Made by a program: the position numbers and the translations under genes
Source of the DNA: Herbidospora sakaeratensis
GTDB lineage: Bacteria; Actinomycetota; Actinomycetes; Streptosporangiales; Streptosporangiaceae
DNA length: 64,000 nt
NCBI RefSeq assembly: GCF_001570525.1
Contig: NZ_BBXC01000014.1
Coordinates: forward strand, 21,458-85,457
Direction of reading: 5' to 3'
Notes under the pieces: model-generated
The model's database searches: none
The model's input: only the letters and a program-made list of their open reading frames with translations
Told to the model about the DNA's origin: nothing
In this document: one piece after another, positions 13,101-18,641 of the stretch
How positions within the stretch are numbered: the first letter of the stretch is position 1
Layout: the number at the start of each line of letters is the position of its first letter

Positions 13101-15275
13101 GGCCTGGCCCAGGCTTTGGCCGACGCCGGGGTGCGCGTCCCGCTCTGGACGCTCACCCGGGAGAGCCCCCTCCAGGCCCAGGTCTGGGGCCTCGGCCGGG
13201 TGATCGCCCTGGAGCACCCCGACCAGTGGGGCGGCCTGGTCGCCCTGCCCGACCGGCTCGACGAACGTGCCGGGGCCCGGCTGCGCGCGGTGCTGGCCGC
13301 CCGGGGCGAGGACCAGGTCGCGATCCGCGACGCGGGCCTGCTCGGCCGGCGCATGGTCCCGGCCGGACCGGCCGCCGAGGGCACGCCGTGGCGGCCGCGC
13401 GGCACGGTCCTGGTCACCGGCGGCACCGGCTCGATCGGCTCCCGCGTCGCCCGGTGGGCGACCGGCCGCGACGCCCGGCACGTGGTGCTGACCTCCCGCT
13501 CCGGCCCGGCCGCGCCGGGCGCGGCGGCCCTCGCCGCCGACCTGGCCGCCCTGGGAACCTCCGTGGACGTGCTGGCCTGCGACGGCGCCGACCGCGCCCA
13601 GCTGACCGGTGTGCTCGCCCGCATCCCCGACCTGAGCTCGGTCTTCCACGCGGCCGGCGTCTCCCTCGACCGCCCGGTGCGCGACCTCACCACGGACGAC
13701 CTGGCCCACGTCCTCGGCCCCAAGGCCGTCGCCGCCTCCCTGCTCGACGAACTGACCGCCGATCTGGACGCCTTCGTCCTCTTCTCCTCGGGTTCGGCGA
13801 CCTGGGGCAGCGGCCTGCTCGCCGGATACGGGGCCGCCAACGCCCACCTCGACGGCCTGGCGGCCGACCGCCGCGCCCGCGGCCTGGCGGCGACGTCGGT
13901 CGCCTGGGGCGTGTGGGGCGGCGACGGCATGGGGGCCGGCGAGGCCGCCGTCCAGATGGCCCGGATGGGCGTCCGGGCGATGGACCCCGACCGGGCGATC
14001 GGCCACCTGGCCGAGGCGCTCGACGGCGACGACGGCCTGGTCACGGTCGCGGACATCGACTGGGAGCGGTTCGTCCCTGTCTTCACCCTGCGCCGGCCCA
14101 GCCCGCTCGTCGGCGGCGTCCCCGAGGCCGCGCGGGCCCTCCGGGAGACCCCGGCCGCCTCCCGTGACGAAAGCCCGCTGGCCCACCGCCTGGCCGCCGC
14201 CCCGCCCGCCGAGCACGACCGGATCCTCGCCGACCTGGTCCGGGCCGAGGCCGCCGCCGTCCTCGGGCACGACTCGCCCGAGGCCGTCGACCCCGACCTC
14301 GGCTTCATCGAGCAGGGTTTCCACTCGCTGACCGCGATCGAGTTCCGCGACGCCCTCAACGCGGCGACCGGCCTGCGGCTGCCCGGCTCGCTGGTGTTCG
14401 ACCACGCCACCCCCGGCCTGCTCGCCCGGCACCTGCGCGCCGAGCTCGCCGTCGCCGCCCCGGCCGCCGAACCGGGCACCTCCCTCAGCGGCCTGTACGC
14501 CGAGGCCGCCCGCACCGGCCGGTCGGCCGAGGCGGTGCGGCTGATCACCGGGCTGGCCGCGTTCCGGCCGACCTTCCACGGCCCCGGCGACGCCGGACCG
14601 CCGCCCGCCGCGCTGCACGTCGCCCGCGGCCCCGGCGCTCCCGGGCTGGTCTTCCTCACCTCGTTCTTCGGCCGGTCGGGCGTGCGCGAGTACGCCCGCA
14701 TCGCCGCCGGGTTCCAGGGCGTGCGCGACGTGACCGTGCTCCGGGAACCGGGCTTCCTCGGCGGGGAACCGCTGCCCGCCGACGTCGAGGCGCTCGTCGA
14801 CGTGCTGGCCGGGCAGCTGCCCGGCGGGCCGTTCGTGCTCGCCGGGCACTCCACCGGTGGCCTGGTCGCCTACGCGCTCGCGACCCGGCTGGAGAAGGCC
14901 GGGCGGGCGCCCGAGGGGATCGTGCTGCTGGACACCCCGGCCGTCGGCCCCGACGGCTTCTCCGGCGAGTGGCCCGGCTTCCTCGACACGACGCTGGCGC
15001 TGACGGCCGACTACGCCAAGGACGACACCTGGCTCACCGCCACCGTCCACTACCTGTCGCTGCGCTGGCAGGACCTGCCCGCGACCGCGATCCCGATCCT
15101 GCACCTGCGGGCCGCCGACACCCCGGACGGGTTCCCGGTCGTCGCCCCGCCGGACGCCGCGTTCTTCACCAGCCCCGCCGTCGTCGCCGACGTGCCGGGC
15201 GACCACTTCTCGATGATGGGCGACCACGCGGAATCCACCGCGGAGGCGATCAACCAGTGGCTTACCGACCTGTGA
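1125..15275 (+). CDS. Type I PKS, three KS-AT-KR-ACP modules plus thioesterase (terminal PKS)
   Basis: About 4716 aa; the start is GTG inside the end of the preceding PKS. Approximate residue map: docking helix 1-33. Module A1: KS 35-460 (Cys203), AT 558-825 (GHSVG Ser644, HAFH 738-741), KR 1155-1330, ACP about 1440-1520. Module A2: KS 1532-1945 (Cys1687), AT 2047-2320, KR 2660-2830, ACP about 2940-3015. Module A3: KS 3036-3445 (Cys3191), AT 3549-3820, KR 4093-4270, ACP about 4370-4440. Thioesterase 4455-4716 with GHSTGG (Ser4576), Asp4603 in LLDTP and His4694 in GDHFS, a full triad. The HAFH motif points to malonyl-type extenders; these ATs form a subgroup different from those of the two downstream PKSs. 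KR A1 has LDD (B-type); KRs A2 and A3 lack LDD and have Trp eight residues before the Tyr (A-type). No DH or ER is present, so hydroxyls should remain. ACP A3 has GFHSL in place of GFDSL. A TTA codon lies at 2988. Confidence 0.96.
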   Translation: MASETEDLVAALRGSLVDNERLRRQNKRFMASLREPIAIVGIGCRFPAGVRSPEDFWQLLVSGTDAVTGFPADRGWDTAMLGALGLDDGSPAAQGGFVHDAGDFDPAFFGISPREALAMDPQQRLLLETSWEALERAGIEPRSLRGSRTGVFAGGSFLGYGTGLEGSGSEGYLLTGTAASVISGRVSYTLGLEGPAVTVDTACSSSLVALHLAVQSLRSGECSLALAGGVTVMATPGSFIGFALQQGLASDGRCRSFGAGANGTGWGEGAAVLVVERLSDARRNGHPVLAVVRGSAVNQDGASNGLSAPNGPSQQRVIRAALASAQLTAADVDVVEAHGTGTVLGDPIEAQALLATYGQDRPEDRPVWLGSVKSNIAHTQSAAGAAGVIKMVLALRNGLLPESLHAGEPSPHVDWSAGHARLLTEAVPWPAGATPRRAGVSAFGISGTNAHVVIEEAPPAGEAPKEPADRTPVLTGIPPVWLVSGHTEAALAAQAGRLAAVAGGSDPVDVAWSLATTRSVLDHRAVVTEELLDGVAALAAGRSHPGVFSGQARPGRVGFVFAGQGAQRAGMSAELYAASPVFAEVYDQAIGLIEAELGVPIRDAAPDVADQTLYAQTGLFALEVGLVALLKAAGITPDVVAGHSVGEIAAAHAAGVLTLEHACRLVAARARLMQDLPPGGAMAAIEAGEDEIDLEHVSLAAVNGPRSVVVSGDQDAVDAVVEEWRAKGRRVRRLRVSHAFHSARMDPVLTELGQVAAGLAHARPLVPWASTSSGELVTAPEPGYWPEQARGAVRFADAVTTMAGLGVTVFVEIGPDGTLSAMGSLTQDAPFVPMLNPALPAGRAVLTGLAEAHVRGVAVDWAAVLPTGRRVDLPTYAFQHQRFWPVPGPVAAAPGSETEARFWAAVECGDVAGLSDALMVDADRPFGEVLPVLASWRRREREEARASDVRYRVSWTPVADPEPPVPDRPWLVVTGPTGAGLADACAGALGATVVAAGDLTREALAALLPASPIAGVLSLLALEEEPLPGHPRLPAGLAGTVALIQALGDAGAGAPLWLATRGAVAAGPGDAVTRPVQAHVLGVGRVAAMENPDRWGGLVDLPETFDARTGARLAGVLAGCGEDQVAIRAAGVRARRLVRAPRTAGETDVPERLARGTVLVTGGTGALGGHTGDWLAGRGAARVVLQSRSGPEARGAAGLAARLASKGTAVAVVSGDVARKDDVAGLLTWIAADGPALSGVVHTAGVLDDGVLDRMTPGRLERVLAAKAAGAAHLDELTAGLDLAAFVLFSSAAATFGGGGQGNYAAANAYLDALAEHRRARGLAATSLAWGAWAGGGMAASDDTVRHRVGSGPTRALDPGLALQVMGQAIEGGESTLTVSDMDWAAIAAGLTDPGQAPLLRDLPDVRALVPAGAAAARPAGDLAARLTGRPAAEQHDVITALVRAEAAAVLHHPSPDTIEADRAFGDLGFDSLTAVELRNRLSALAGVRLPATLIFDYPTPDRLARHLRAELLGEAADRPAAAPIAVADGEPIAIVGMGCRLPGGVNGPDQLWDLLVSGADAVSGFPANRGWGTETGRGGFVYDAGDFDPAFFGISPREALAMDPQQRMLLEVSWEALERAGIEPRSLRGSQTGVFAGGTPTGYGAGLEGSGSESFLLTGTAGAVLAGRVSYALGLEGPSATVDTACSSSLVTLHLAAQALRAGECSLALASGVTVLATPAPFAAFAQQQGLASDGRCKSFGAGADGTGWAEGVGVLVLERLSDARRNGHPVLALVRGSAVNQDGASNGLTAPNGPSQQRVIRAALAAARLSAADVDVVEAHGTGTVLGDPIEAQALLATYGQDRPSDRPLLLGSVKSNIAHTQAAAGAAGVIKMVLALRHGLLPATLHAGEPSPHVDWDAGDIRLLTEPEPWPEGERPRRAGVSAFGISGTNAHVIIEEPPPAADAPAAPARVPVLPAGPPVWLVSARSAKGLAAQAGRLAAHVAARPDLDPADVAWSLVTTRSAFEHRAAVLADHASGLDSVATGRSASRVVTGEVPAGRLGRIGFVFAGQGAQRAGMSAELYAASPVFAEVYDEAIGLIEAELGVPIRDAAADVADQTLYAQTGLFALEVGLVALLKAAGITPDVVAGHSVGELAAAHAAGVLTLEDACRLVAARARLMQDLPPGGAMAAIEAGEDEIDLANVSLAAVNGPRSVVVSGDEDAVDAVVDEWRTKGRRVRRLRVSHAFHSARMDPVLAELGQVAARLEHAPPALTWVGALSGEQLPAPDAGYWAAQARRPVRFADALTTMAAQGVTVFVEIGPDGTLSAMGGAVLDGDAHFVPVLNPALPAAEAVLTGLAKAYVRGVRVDWPAVLPAGRRADLPTYAFQHQWFWPEHPMTAGPPETGGGTAAEARFWAAVEHGDLTGLAGALDVDAGRPFSEVVPVLASWRRRDREAAAVADWRYRVAWEPVADPGPAALTGTWLIVTGAAGRALAARCARALTGRGADPIEVVAAEGDADRASLAALLAPHRTVAVAGVVSLLALEDAALPGLPPVSAGLAATQGLIQVLGDAGVDAPLWVLTRSAVAAWPGDGVPDPVQAQIWGLGRVAALEHPDRWGGLADLPPEPAERDLARLAGMLAERGEDQVAIRGSGITARRLVRDPWPGGGTRWEPRGTVLVTGGTGAIGGRVARWSAGRGAARVVLSSRSGPAAEGAARLAAQLAEAGTRAEVIACDVAERTETAGLLARIAAGGPPLTSVFHTAGGERGGALESGGHHDLAAMLAPKAAGATHLDELTTGLDLDAFVLFSSIAAVWGGGHQSAYAAANAHLDGLAANRRARGLAATSVSWGLWGGGGLGSRDAGTGAQMARRGVRTMDPDRAVAALAAALDAGDELVTVADIDWDTFVPVFTLRRPSPLLGALAREVPAGVPAPATTLGPLGERLAAVPAAEQDRILTELVLAETAAVLGYDPAEAAEVVQPGRAFRDLGFDSLAAVELRDRLNAATGRSLPATLVFDHPNPQEAVRFLRAELLGVVPETPAEVTAAPADAADPVVVVGLGCRFPGGVRRPEDFWDLLVSGADAVGAFPADRGWGLTAGEGGFVYDAAGFDAGFFGISPREALAMDPQQRMLLETAWEALEDAGIDPESLRGSRTGVFAGASASGYGLGAAGEGTEGFLMTGNAMSVISGRVSYTLGLEGPAVTVDTACSSSLVALHLAVQSLRSGECSLALAGGVAVMATPAAFAEFAVQQGLAGDGRCKSFAAGADGTGWGEGAGVLVVERLSDARRNGHPVLAVVRGSAVNQDGASNGLTAPNGPSQQRVIRAALANAGVTAADVDAVEAHGTGTVLGDPIEAQAVLAAYGRDRDRPLWLGSVKSNIAHTQAAAGAAGVIKMVLALRHDLLPATLHADVPTPHVDWSAGDVRLLTEPVAWKANGRARRAGVSAFGISGTNAHVIIEEPPPAPEPAPREPADPVLAGGPAVWPLSARTADGLTAQAARLAAHVRARPDLGAADLGWSLATTRSAFGHRAVALGGDRAELLAGLSALEARRPAPGVVSGTPSDAGRVGFVFAGQGAQRAGMGRDLHAASPVFARAFDRACALLEVMLGLPIADVVLGRAADDRADQTVYAQTGLFAVQTGLLALLADAGVVPDAVAGHSVGEIAAAHAAGVLTLEDACALVAVRARLMQALPTGGAMAAVEAGEHEIDLENVSLAAVNGPSSVVVSGDEDAVEAVVDEWRAKGRRVRRLRVSHAFHSAHMDPILAELGELAAKLRHAAPSVPWIGALHGAPVTDPGPDYWTGQARRPVRFADAVAAMAERGVRTVVEVGPDATLSAMGLAPEFVPLLRPGADAPASVTAALARLHVRGVPVDWTRVRPAASRVDLPTYAFRRTPYWLLPQPVTPAAPSWRYRVAWTPLPEPAPAAPGGAWLVVAPASGAAGDLVADCVHALSAGGAEVTVAEVAAGELDRAALAARGLPPGLSGVVSLLALDETPLPGSPVTAGLAGTLGLAQALADAGVRVPLWTLTRESPLQAQVWGLGRVIALEHPDQWGGLVALPDRLDERAGARLRAVLAARGEDQVAIRDAGLLGRRMVPAGPAAEGTPWRPRGTVLVTGGTGSIGSRVARWATGRDARHVVLTSRSGPAAPGAAALAADLAALGTSVDVLACDGADRAQLTGVLARIPDLSSVFHAAGVSLDRPVRDLTTDDLAHVLGPKAVAASLLDELTADLDAFVLFSSGSATWGSGLLAGYGAANAHLDGLAADRRARGLAATSVAWGVWGGDGMGAGEAAVQMARMGVRAMDPDRAIGHLAEALDGDDGLVTVADIDWERFVPVFTLRRPSPLVGGVPEAARALRETPAASRDESPLAHRLAAAPPAEHDRILADLVRAEAAAVLGHDSPEAVDPDLGFIEQGFHSLTAIEFRDALNAATGLRLPGSLVFDHATPGLLARHLRAELAVAAPAAEPGTSLSGLYAEAARTGRSAEAVRLITGLAAFRPTFHGPGDAGPPPAALHVARGPGAPGLVFLTSFFGRSGVREYARIAAGFQGVRDVTVLREPGFLGGEPLPADVEALVDVLAGQLPGGPFVLAGHSTGGLVAYALATRLEKAGRAPEGIVLLDTPAVGPDGFSGEWPGFLDTTLALTADYAKDDTWLTATVHYLSLRWQDLPATAIPILHLRAADTPDGFPVVAPPDAAFFTSPAVVADVPGDHFSMMGDHAESTAEAINQWLTDL
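2770..3400 (+). repeat. AT-domain DNA repeat, copy 1 (pair with 7240-7860)
   Basis: The DNA of the first AT in the terminal PKS is nearly identical to that of the second AT at 7240-7860, including silent positions, from the GQGAQRAG region through HAFHSARMD. Differences are scattered single bases, one of which makes the TTA codon in this copy. This indicates recent duplication or gene conversion. Confidence 0.8.
2988..2990 (+). promoter_or_regulatory. In-frame TTA leucine codon (bldA-type control candidate)
   Basis: Residue 622 of the terminal PKS, in the first AT (GLFALEV), is encoded by TTA. The otherwise near-identical second AT copy uses CTT at the same place. TTA is very rare in GC-rich actinomycetes, and in Streptomyces it is read by the bldA tRNA, linking translation to development. 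The codon is seen directly; the regulatory role is inferred. Confidence 0.6.
7240..7860 (+). repeat. AT-domain DNA repeat, copy 2 (pair with 2770-3400)
   Basis: Second copy of the near-identical AT segment. The flanking KS-AT linkers are much less alike, so the high identity is local to the AT. Confidence 0.8.
14480..15275 (+). other. Thioesterase domain of the terminal PKS
   Basis: C-terminal alpha/beta-hydrolase domain (residues about 4455-4716 of the 1125-15275 protein). The nucleophile Ser4576 sits in GHSTGG, the acid Asp4603 in LLDTP, and the base His4694 in GDHFS, the arrangement of macrolactone-forming type I PKS thioesterases. Its presence marks this PKS as the last in the line although it is the first complete gene in map order. 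Whether it releases a macrolactone or a free acid cannot be told from sequence. Confidence 0.93.
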
Positions 15276-15280
15276 AGGAG
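15275..15280 (+). promoter_or_regulatory. Ribosome binding site AAGGAG for the fkbK-like gene
   Basis: AAGGAG lies 6 nt before the ATG at 15287 and favours that start over the in-frame GTG at 15272, which overlaps the preceding TGA. Confidence 0.75.
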
Positions 15281-15286
15281 CCGTAC

Positions 15287-16153
15287 ATGAGCCCTCGTTT
15301 ACCCGGCCACCGCCTGGCGGTCGTGGGCGGCGGGGTGATGGGAACCAACATCACCGCGCTGGCCCTCGGCCACGGCGTCCCGGTCGTGCTCGTCGACGTC
15401 AGTGAGGAGGTGCTGGCCGAGGCCGCCAGGACGGTCGCCTTCAAGCTGCGGCACGCCCAGCTGATGGGCCGTCTGCCGGCCGGGCGCGACGTGCCGAAGC
15501 TGGTGACCGGCGTGTCCCTGACGGCCGCGGCCGACGCCACGACCGTGATCGAGGCGGTCACCGAACTGCCGGAGACCAAGACCAAGGTGCTGGCCGAGGT
15601 CTCCGCGATCGTCCGGCCCGGCACCCTGCTGATCTCCAACACCTCATGCATCCCGATCGACGAGATGGCGTCCTCGGTGGCCCGTCCGGAGGAGCTCGTC
15701 GGGGTGCACTTCATGAACCCGGCGTACATGATCGAGATGGTCGAGGTGATCCGCGGCCCCCGCACCGGCGCGGCCGCCATGACGGCCGTCACCGGGCTGC
15801 TCACCGCCCTCGGGCGCACCTGCCTCGTGGTGAACGACGCCCCCGGGTTCGTGATCAACCGGGTGCTGCACCCGCTGATCAACAGCGCGGCCCGGCTGGT
15901 GCAGGACGGCGTCGCCCCCGTCGAGGTCGTCGACGGCCTCCTCGAAGGCTGCCTCGGCCACGCGACCGGCCCGCTGCGCACCGCCGACCTGATCGGCCTC
16001 GACAACCTCGTCGACTCCCTCAACGTGCTGCACGCGCGCACCGGCGACCCCGGCGCGCGACCCTGCGACCTCCTGCTCGACCTGGTCCGCGCCGGCAAGT
16101 TCGGCCGCAAGTCCGGCCAGGGTTTCTACGACTACGCGGAAGTGACGTCATGA
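15287..16153 (+). CDS. fkbK: FkbK-like 3-hydroxyacyl-CoA dehydrogenase family protein (glyceryl-ACP oxidation)
   Basis: 288 aa. The N-terminus carries a Rossmann dinucleotide site (VVGGGVMG, residues about 11-18), and the body follows the 3-hydroxyacyl-CoA dehydrogenase pattern: NTSCIPI, GVHFMNP with its histidine, a PGFVINR segment starting the C-terminal domain, and GKFGRKSGQGFYDY at the end. In the methoxymalonyl- and hydroxymalonyl-ACP pathways (fkb, asm, zma clusters) such enzymes oxidise the primary alcohol of glyceryl-ACP to the semialdehyde. The gene starts 11 nt after the PKS stop, and its own stop overlaps the ACP start (ATGA), so it sits in the middle of the presumed PKS operon. 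Codon 5 is TTA (15299-15301). Family assignment is firm; the substrate is inferred from the neighbouring fkbJ/I/H-like genes. Confidence 0.9.
   Translation: MSPRLPGHRLAVVGGGVMGTNITALALGHGVPVVLVDVSEEVLAEAARTVAFKLRHAQLMGRLPAGRDVPKLVTGVSLTAAADATTVIEAVTELPETKTKVLAEVSAIVRPGTLLISNTSCIPIDEMASSVARPEELVGVHFMNPAYMIEMVEVIRGPRTGAAAMTAVTGLLTALGRTCLVVNDAPGFVINRVLHPLINSAARLVQDGVAPVEVVDGLLEGCLGHATGPLRTADLIGLDNLVDSLNVLHARTGDPGARPCDLLLDLVRAGKFGRKSGQGFYDYAEVTS
15299..15301 (+). promoter_or_regulatory. In-frame TTA codon at position 5 of the fkbK-like gene
   Basis: The codon series after the ATG is AGC CCT CGT TTA CCC. A TTA this early in a gene is the typical placement for bldA-dependent genes in Streptomyces. 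Control at this codon would also affect the translationally coupled downstream genes. Confidence 0.6.
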
Positions 16154-16425
16154 CCGACCGGACCACCACCCTGACGGCCGAGGACCTCGAGAAGGAACTG
16201 GCCGCCTACCTGTCGGAGAAGACCAAGACCGAGGTCGGGCCCGCCGACGACGTCTTCGCCTCCGGCCTGGTCTCCTCGATGTTCGCCATGCAGCTGGTCG
16301 TCCACCTGGAGTCGACCTACGACGTCGCGATCATCGGACCCGAGCTGAAGATCGACAACTTCCGCACCGCCCAGGTGATGGCCGCGCTCGTGCTGCGCCT
16401 GTCCGACGAGGCCGGCGATGCCTGA
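16150..16425 (+). CDS. fkbJ: FkbJ-like discrete acyl carrier protein for the glycerate-derived extender
   Basis: 91 aa, acidic, the size of a free ACP. The phosphopantetheine site reads GLVSSMFA instead of the GxDSL of PKS ACPs; this VSSM form is typical of the ACPs that carry glyceryl, hydroxymalonyl and methoxymalonyl groups. The ATG overlaps the stop of the fkbK-like gene by 4 nt (ATGA), and the end overlaps the fkbI-like start by 8 nt, so all three are probably translationally coupled. The expected role is to receive the glyceryl group from the FkbH-like protein, carry it through two oxidations, and offer the product to one of the PKS acyltransferases. Confidence 0.88.
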   Translation: MTDRTTTLTAEDLEKELAAYLSEKTKTEVGPADDVFASGLVSSMFAMQLVVHLESTYDVAIIGPELKIDNFRTAQVMAALVLRLSDEAGDA

Positions 16426-17545
16426 GACGGCAGTCCTGGACGACCGGGCCCTGATCGGCGACCTCATCGGCGACCGGGCCGAGGAGTGGGACCTGACCGG
16501 CGAACTGCCGGTCGGCCTGCTGCGCGACCTCGGCGCCCGGGGCCTGCTCTGCGCCGAGGTGCCGGAGGCCTTCGGGGGCCTGGGCCTCGACAGCCGGGAG
16601 AGCGGCGAGCTGACCGCGTACGTCGGCAGCCTGTGCAGCTCCACCCGCAGCATCATGACCTCGCACGGCATGGCCGCCTGGATGGTGTCCCGCTTCGGCG
16701 ACCGGGCCCAGCGCAAGGGCTACCTGACCGAGCTGACCAGCGGGCAGCTGGCCGCCGTCGGCTTCAGCGAGCCCGGCGCCGGCAGCGACCTGGGCGCGAT
16801 GCGCACGGAGATCCGGCGCGACGGCGACGACGTCGTGGTGACCGGCGAGAAGAAGTGGGTGACCGGCGCCCGGTACGCCGACCAGCTCATGATCCTCGGC
16901 CGGATGGGGGAGGCGGGCGGCGTGGTCGCCGTCCCGGTGACCGCGCCCGGCGTGGAACTGGTGCCGATCTCCACGCCCGTGCTCGGCTGCCGGGCCGCCG
17001 GGCACTGGCACGTCCGGCTGAACGAGGTCCGCCTCCCGGCCGACCACCTGCTCGGCGGCGGCGGCCAGGACCTGTCCATGTTGTTCACCACCGCCCTGGC
17101 CTACGGCCGGATCTCGGTCGCCTGGGGCTGCACCGGCATCGTCCGGGCCTGCCTGCGGGCGGCCACCGAGCACGCCCGCGAGCGCGAGCAGTTCGGCAAG
17201 CCGATCGGCGAGCACCAGCTCGTCGCCCGGCACCTCGCCGACCTCCTCGTCGCCGAGCAGGTCGCGACCCGGGTGTGCGAGCACGCCAGCGCGGCCTGGC
17301 AGTCGTTCTCGCCCGACATGGTGATCGCGACCGTGCTGGCCAAGCACGTCAGCGCCGGGCACGCCGCCGACGCGGCCGCCACGGCCGTCCAGGTCCTCGG
17401 CTCGGCCGGGGCCACCGACGGCCACGTCGTGGCGCGCGCCTACCGCGACGCCAAGCTCATGGAACTCATCGAGGGGAGCAACGAGATCTGCCAGCTCATC
17501 CTGGCCGGCCACGCCCTCTCCCAACCACAGGGAACGCGGTCATGA
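16418..17545 (+). CDS. fkbI: FkbI-like acyl-CoA dehydrogenase family flavoprotein
   Basis: 375 aa. It shows the acyl-CoA dehydrogenase pattern: an all-helical N-terminal part, the flavin-contact segment GFSEPGAGSDLGAM in the middle, GEKKWVTGA shortly after, and EGSNEICQLILAG near the C-terminus around the usual catalytic glutamate. In FK520-, ansamitocin- and zwittermicin-type pathways this family converts the ACP-bound hydroxy-semialdehyde to hydroxymalonyl-ACP. The start overlaps the ACP gene by 8 nt, and the stop overlaps the next ATG by 4 nt (ATGA). A primary-metabolism acyl-CoA dehydrogenase is less likely because of the tight coupling to ACP and fkbH-like genes. Confidence 0.9.
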   Translation: MPETAVLDDRALIGDLIGDRAEEWDLTGELPVGLLRDLGARGLLCAEVPEAFGGLGLDSRESGELTAYVGSLCSSTRSIMTSHGMAAWMVSRFGDRAQRKGYLTELTSGQLAAVGFSEPGAGSDLGAMRTEIRRDGDDVVVTGEKKWVTGARYADQLMILGRMGEAGGVVAVPVTAPGVELVPISTPVLGCRAAGHWHVRLNEVRLPADHLLGGGGQDLSMLFTTALAYGRISVAWGCTGIVRACLRAATEHAREREQFGKPIGEHQLVARHLADLLVAEQVATRVCEHASAAWQSFSPDMVIATVLAKHVSAGHAADAAATAVQVLGSAGATDGHVVARAYRDAKLMELIEGSNEICQLILAGHALSQPQGTRS

Positions 17546-18615
17546 CGCTCGTCAAGTGCCTGGTCTGGGACCTCGACAACACCCTCTGGCAGGGCACCCT
17601 CCTGGAGGACGGCGACGTCCGCCTGCCCGACGAGGTGCGCGCCGTCATCGTGGAGCTCGACTCCCGCGGCATCCTCCAGTCGGTCGCCAGCAAGAACGAC
17701 CACGACCTGGCCTGGAAGAAGCTGGAGGAGCTCGGCGTCGCCGAGTACTTCCTCGTCCCGCGCATCGGCTGGGGCCGCAAGTCCGACGCCGTCATGGGCA
17801 TCGCCAGGGACCTGCAGTTCGCGCTGAGCACCGTCGCCTTCGTCGACGACACCCCGACCGAGCGGGCCGAGGTGAACTACCACGCGCCCGAGGTGCGCTG
17901 CTACACCGAGCAGGACGTGCTCTCCCTGATCGGCCTGCCGGAGTTCAGCCCCGAGGTCGTCACCGTGGACGCCCGCCGCCGCCGCGAGATGTACAGGGCC
18001 AACGCGCTGCGCACGGAGGAGCAGGAGTCCTTCGACGGTCCCGACGAGGACTTCCTGCGCTCGCTCGACCTGGTGATGGAGATCCGGCGGGCCGACGACG
18101 ACGACCTGTCGCGGGTCGAGGAGCTCACGCTGCGCACCAGCCAGATGAACGCCACCGGCGTCCACTACCCCGACCGCGTGCTGCGCGGGCTGCTGGCCGA
18201 CCCCGCCCACGAGGTCCTCACCATCACCCTCACCGACCGGTTCGGCCCGCACGGCGCGGTCGGTGTCCTGCTGCTGGAGCGCCACCCCGGCGTGTGGCGG
18301 CTCAAGCTGCTCGCCACCTCCTGCCGGGTGGTCGCCTTCGGCGCCGGGACGGTGCTGCTGAACTGGCTGGTCGACCAGGCCGCCCAGGCCGGCGTGCACC
18401 TGGCCGCCGACTTCCGGCCCACCGACCGCAACCGGATGATGGAGATCGCCTACCGCTTCGCCGGTTTCACCCAGGACCCGTGCGTGTGCCTGGCCGGGAT
18501 CGGCGACCCCGCCGGCGGCGACGTCCAGTGCCTGCACCTGGTCACCGCGCGCCGGGAGGGCCCGGCCACGATGCGGCTCCTCTCACCCGACCTGACCGTG
18601 GCGACCTCGATCTGA
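17542..18615 (+). CDS. fkbH: FkbH-like HAD-family glyceryl-ACP synthase
   Basis: 357 aa. The HAD nucleophile motif is close to the N-terminus (D10, D12 and T14 in VWDLDNTLW, with Cys6 just before it), a second HAD element FVDDTPTERAEV follows, and the C-terminal half is the acyltransferase-like region of FkbH proteins (GAVGVLLLE, TSCRVVAFG). FkbH proteins take 1,3-bisphosphoglycerate, transfer the glyceryl group to a dedicated ACP and remove phosphate. The ATG overlaps the fkbI-like stop. No O-methyltransferase (FkbG) follows; the next gene is the loading PKS 35 nt downstream. The same frame stays open far past this gene in other phases of the PKS, but the protein ends at TGA 18613-18615. Confidence 0.92.
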   Translation: MTLVKCLVWDLDNTLWQGTLLEDGDVRLPDEVRAVIVELDSRGILQSVASKNDHDLAWKKLEELGVAEYFLVPRIGWGRKSDAVMGIARDLQFALSTVAFVDDTPTERAEVNYHAPEVRCYTEQDVLSLIGLPEFSPEVVTVDARRRREMYRANALRTEEQESFDGPDEDFLRSLDLVMEIRRADDDDLSRVEELTLRTSQMNATGVHYPDRVLRGLLADPAHEVLTITLTDRFGPHGAVGVLLLERHPGVWRLKLLATSCRVVAFGAGTVLLNWLVDQAAQAGVHLAADFRPTDRNRMMEIAYRFAGFTQDPCVCLAGIGDPAGGDVQCLHLVTARREGPATMRLLSPDLTVATSI

Positions 18616-18641
18616 CACCGGCCGCTTCGGCGCGGGACTGT

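Noticed and set aside
5487-15227. Very long minus-strand open frame opposite the terminal PKS, with similar ones at 27876-35024, 47963-53020 and elsewhere
   Set aside because: Extreme third-position GC leaves antisense frames open. The translations are low-complexity Gly/Arg/Ala/His/Pro-rich with no family motifs, while the plus strand encodes clear PKS domains.
15287-18615. Primary fatty-acid beta-oxidation genes
   Set aside because: The dehydrogenases are interleaved with a discrete VSSM-type ACP and an FkbH-like HAD protein by start-stop overlaps, which is the signature of the glyceryl-ACP extender pathway.
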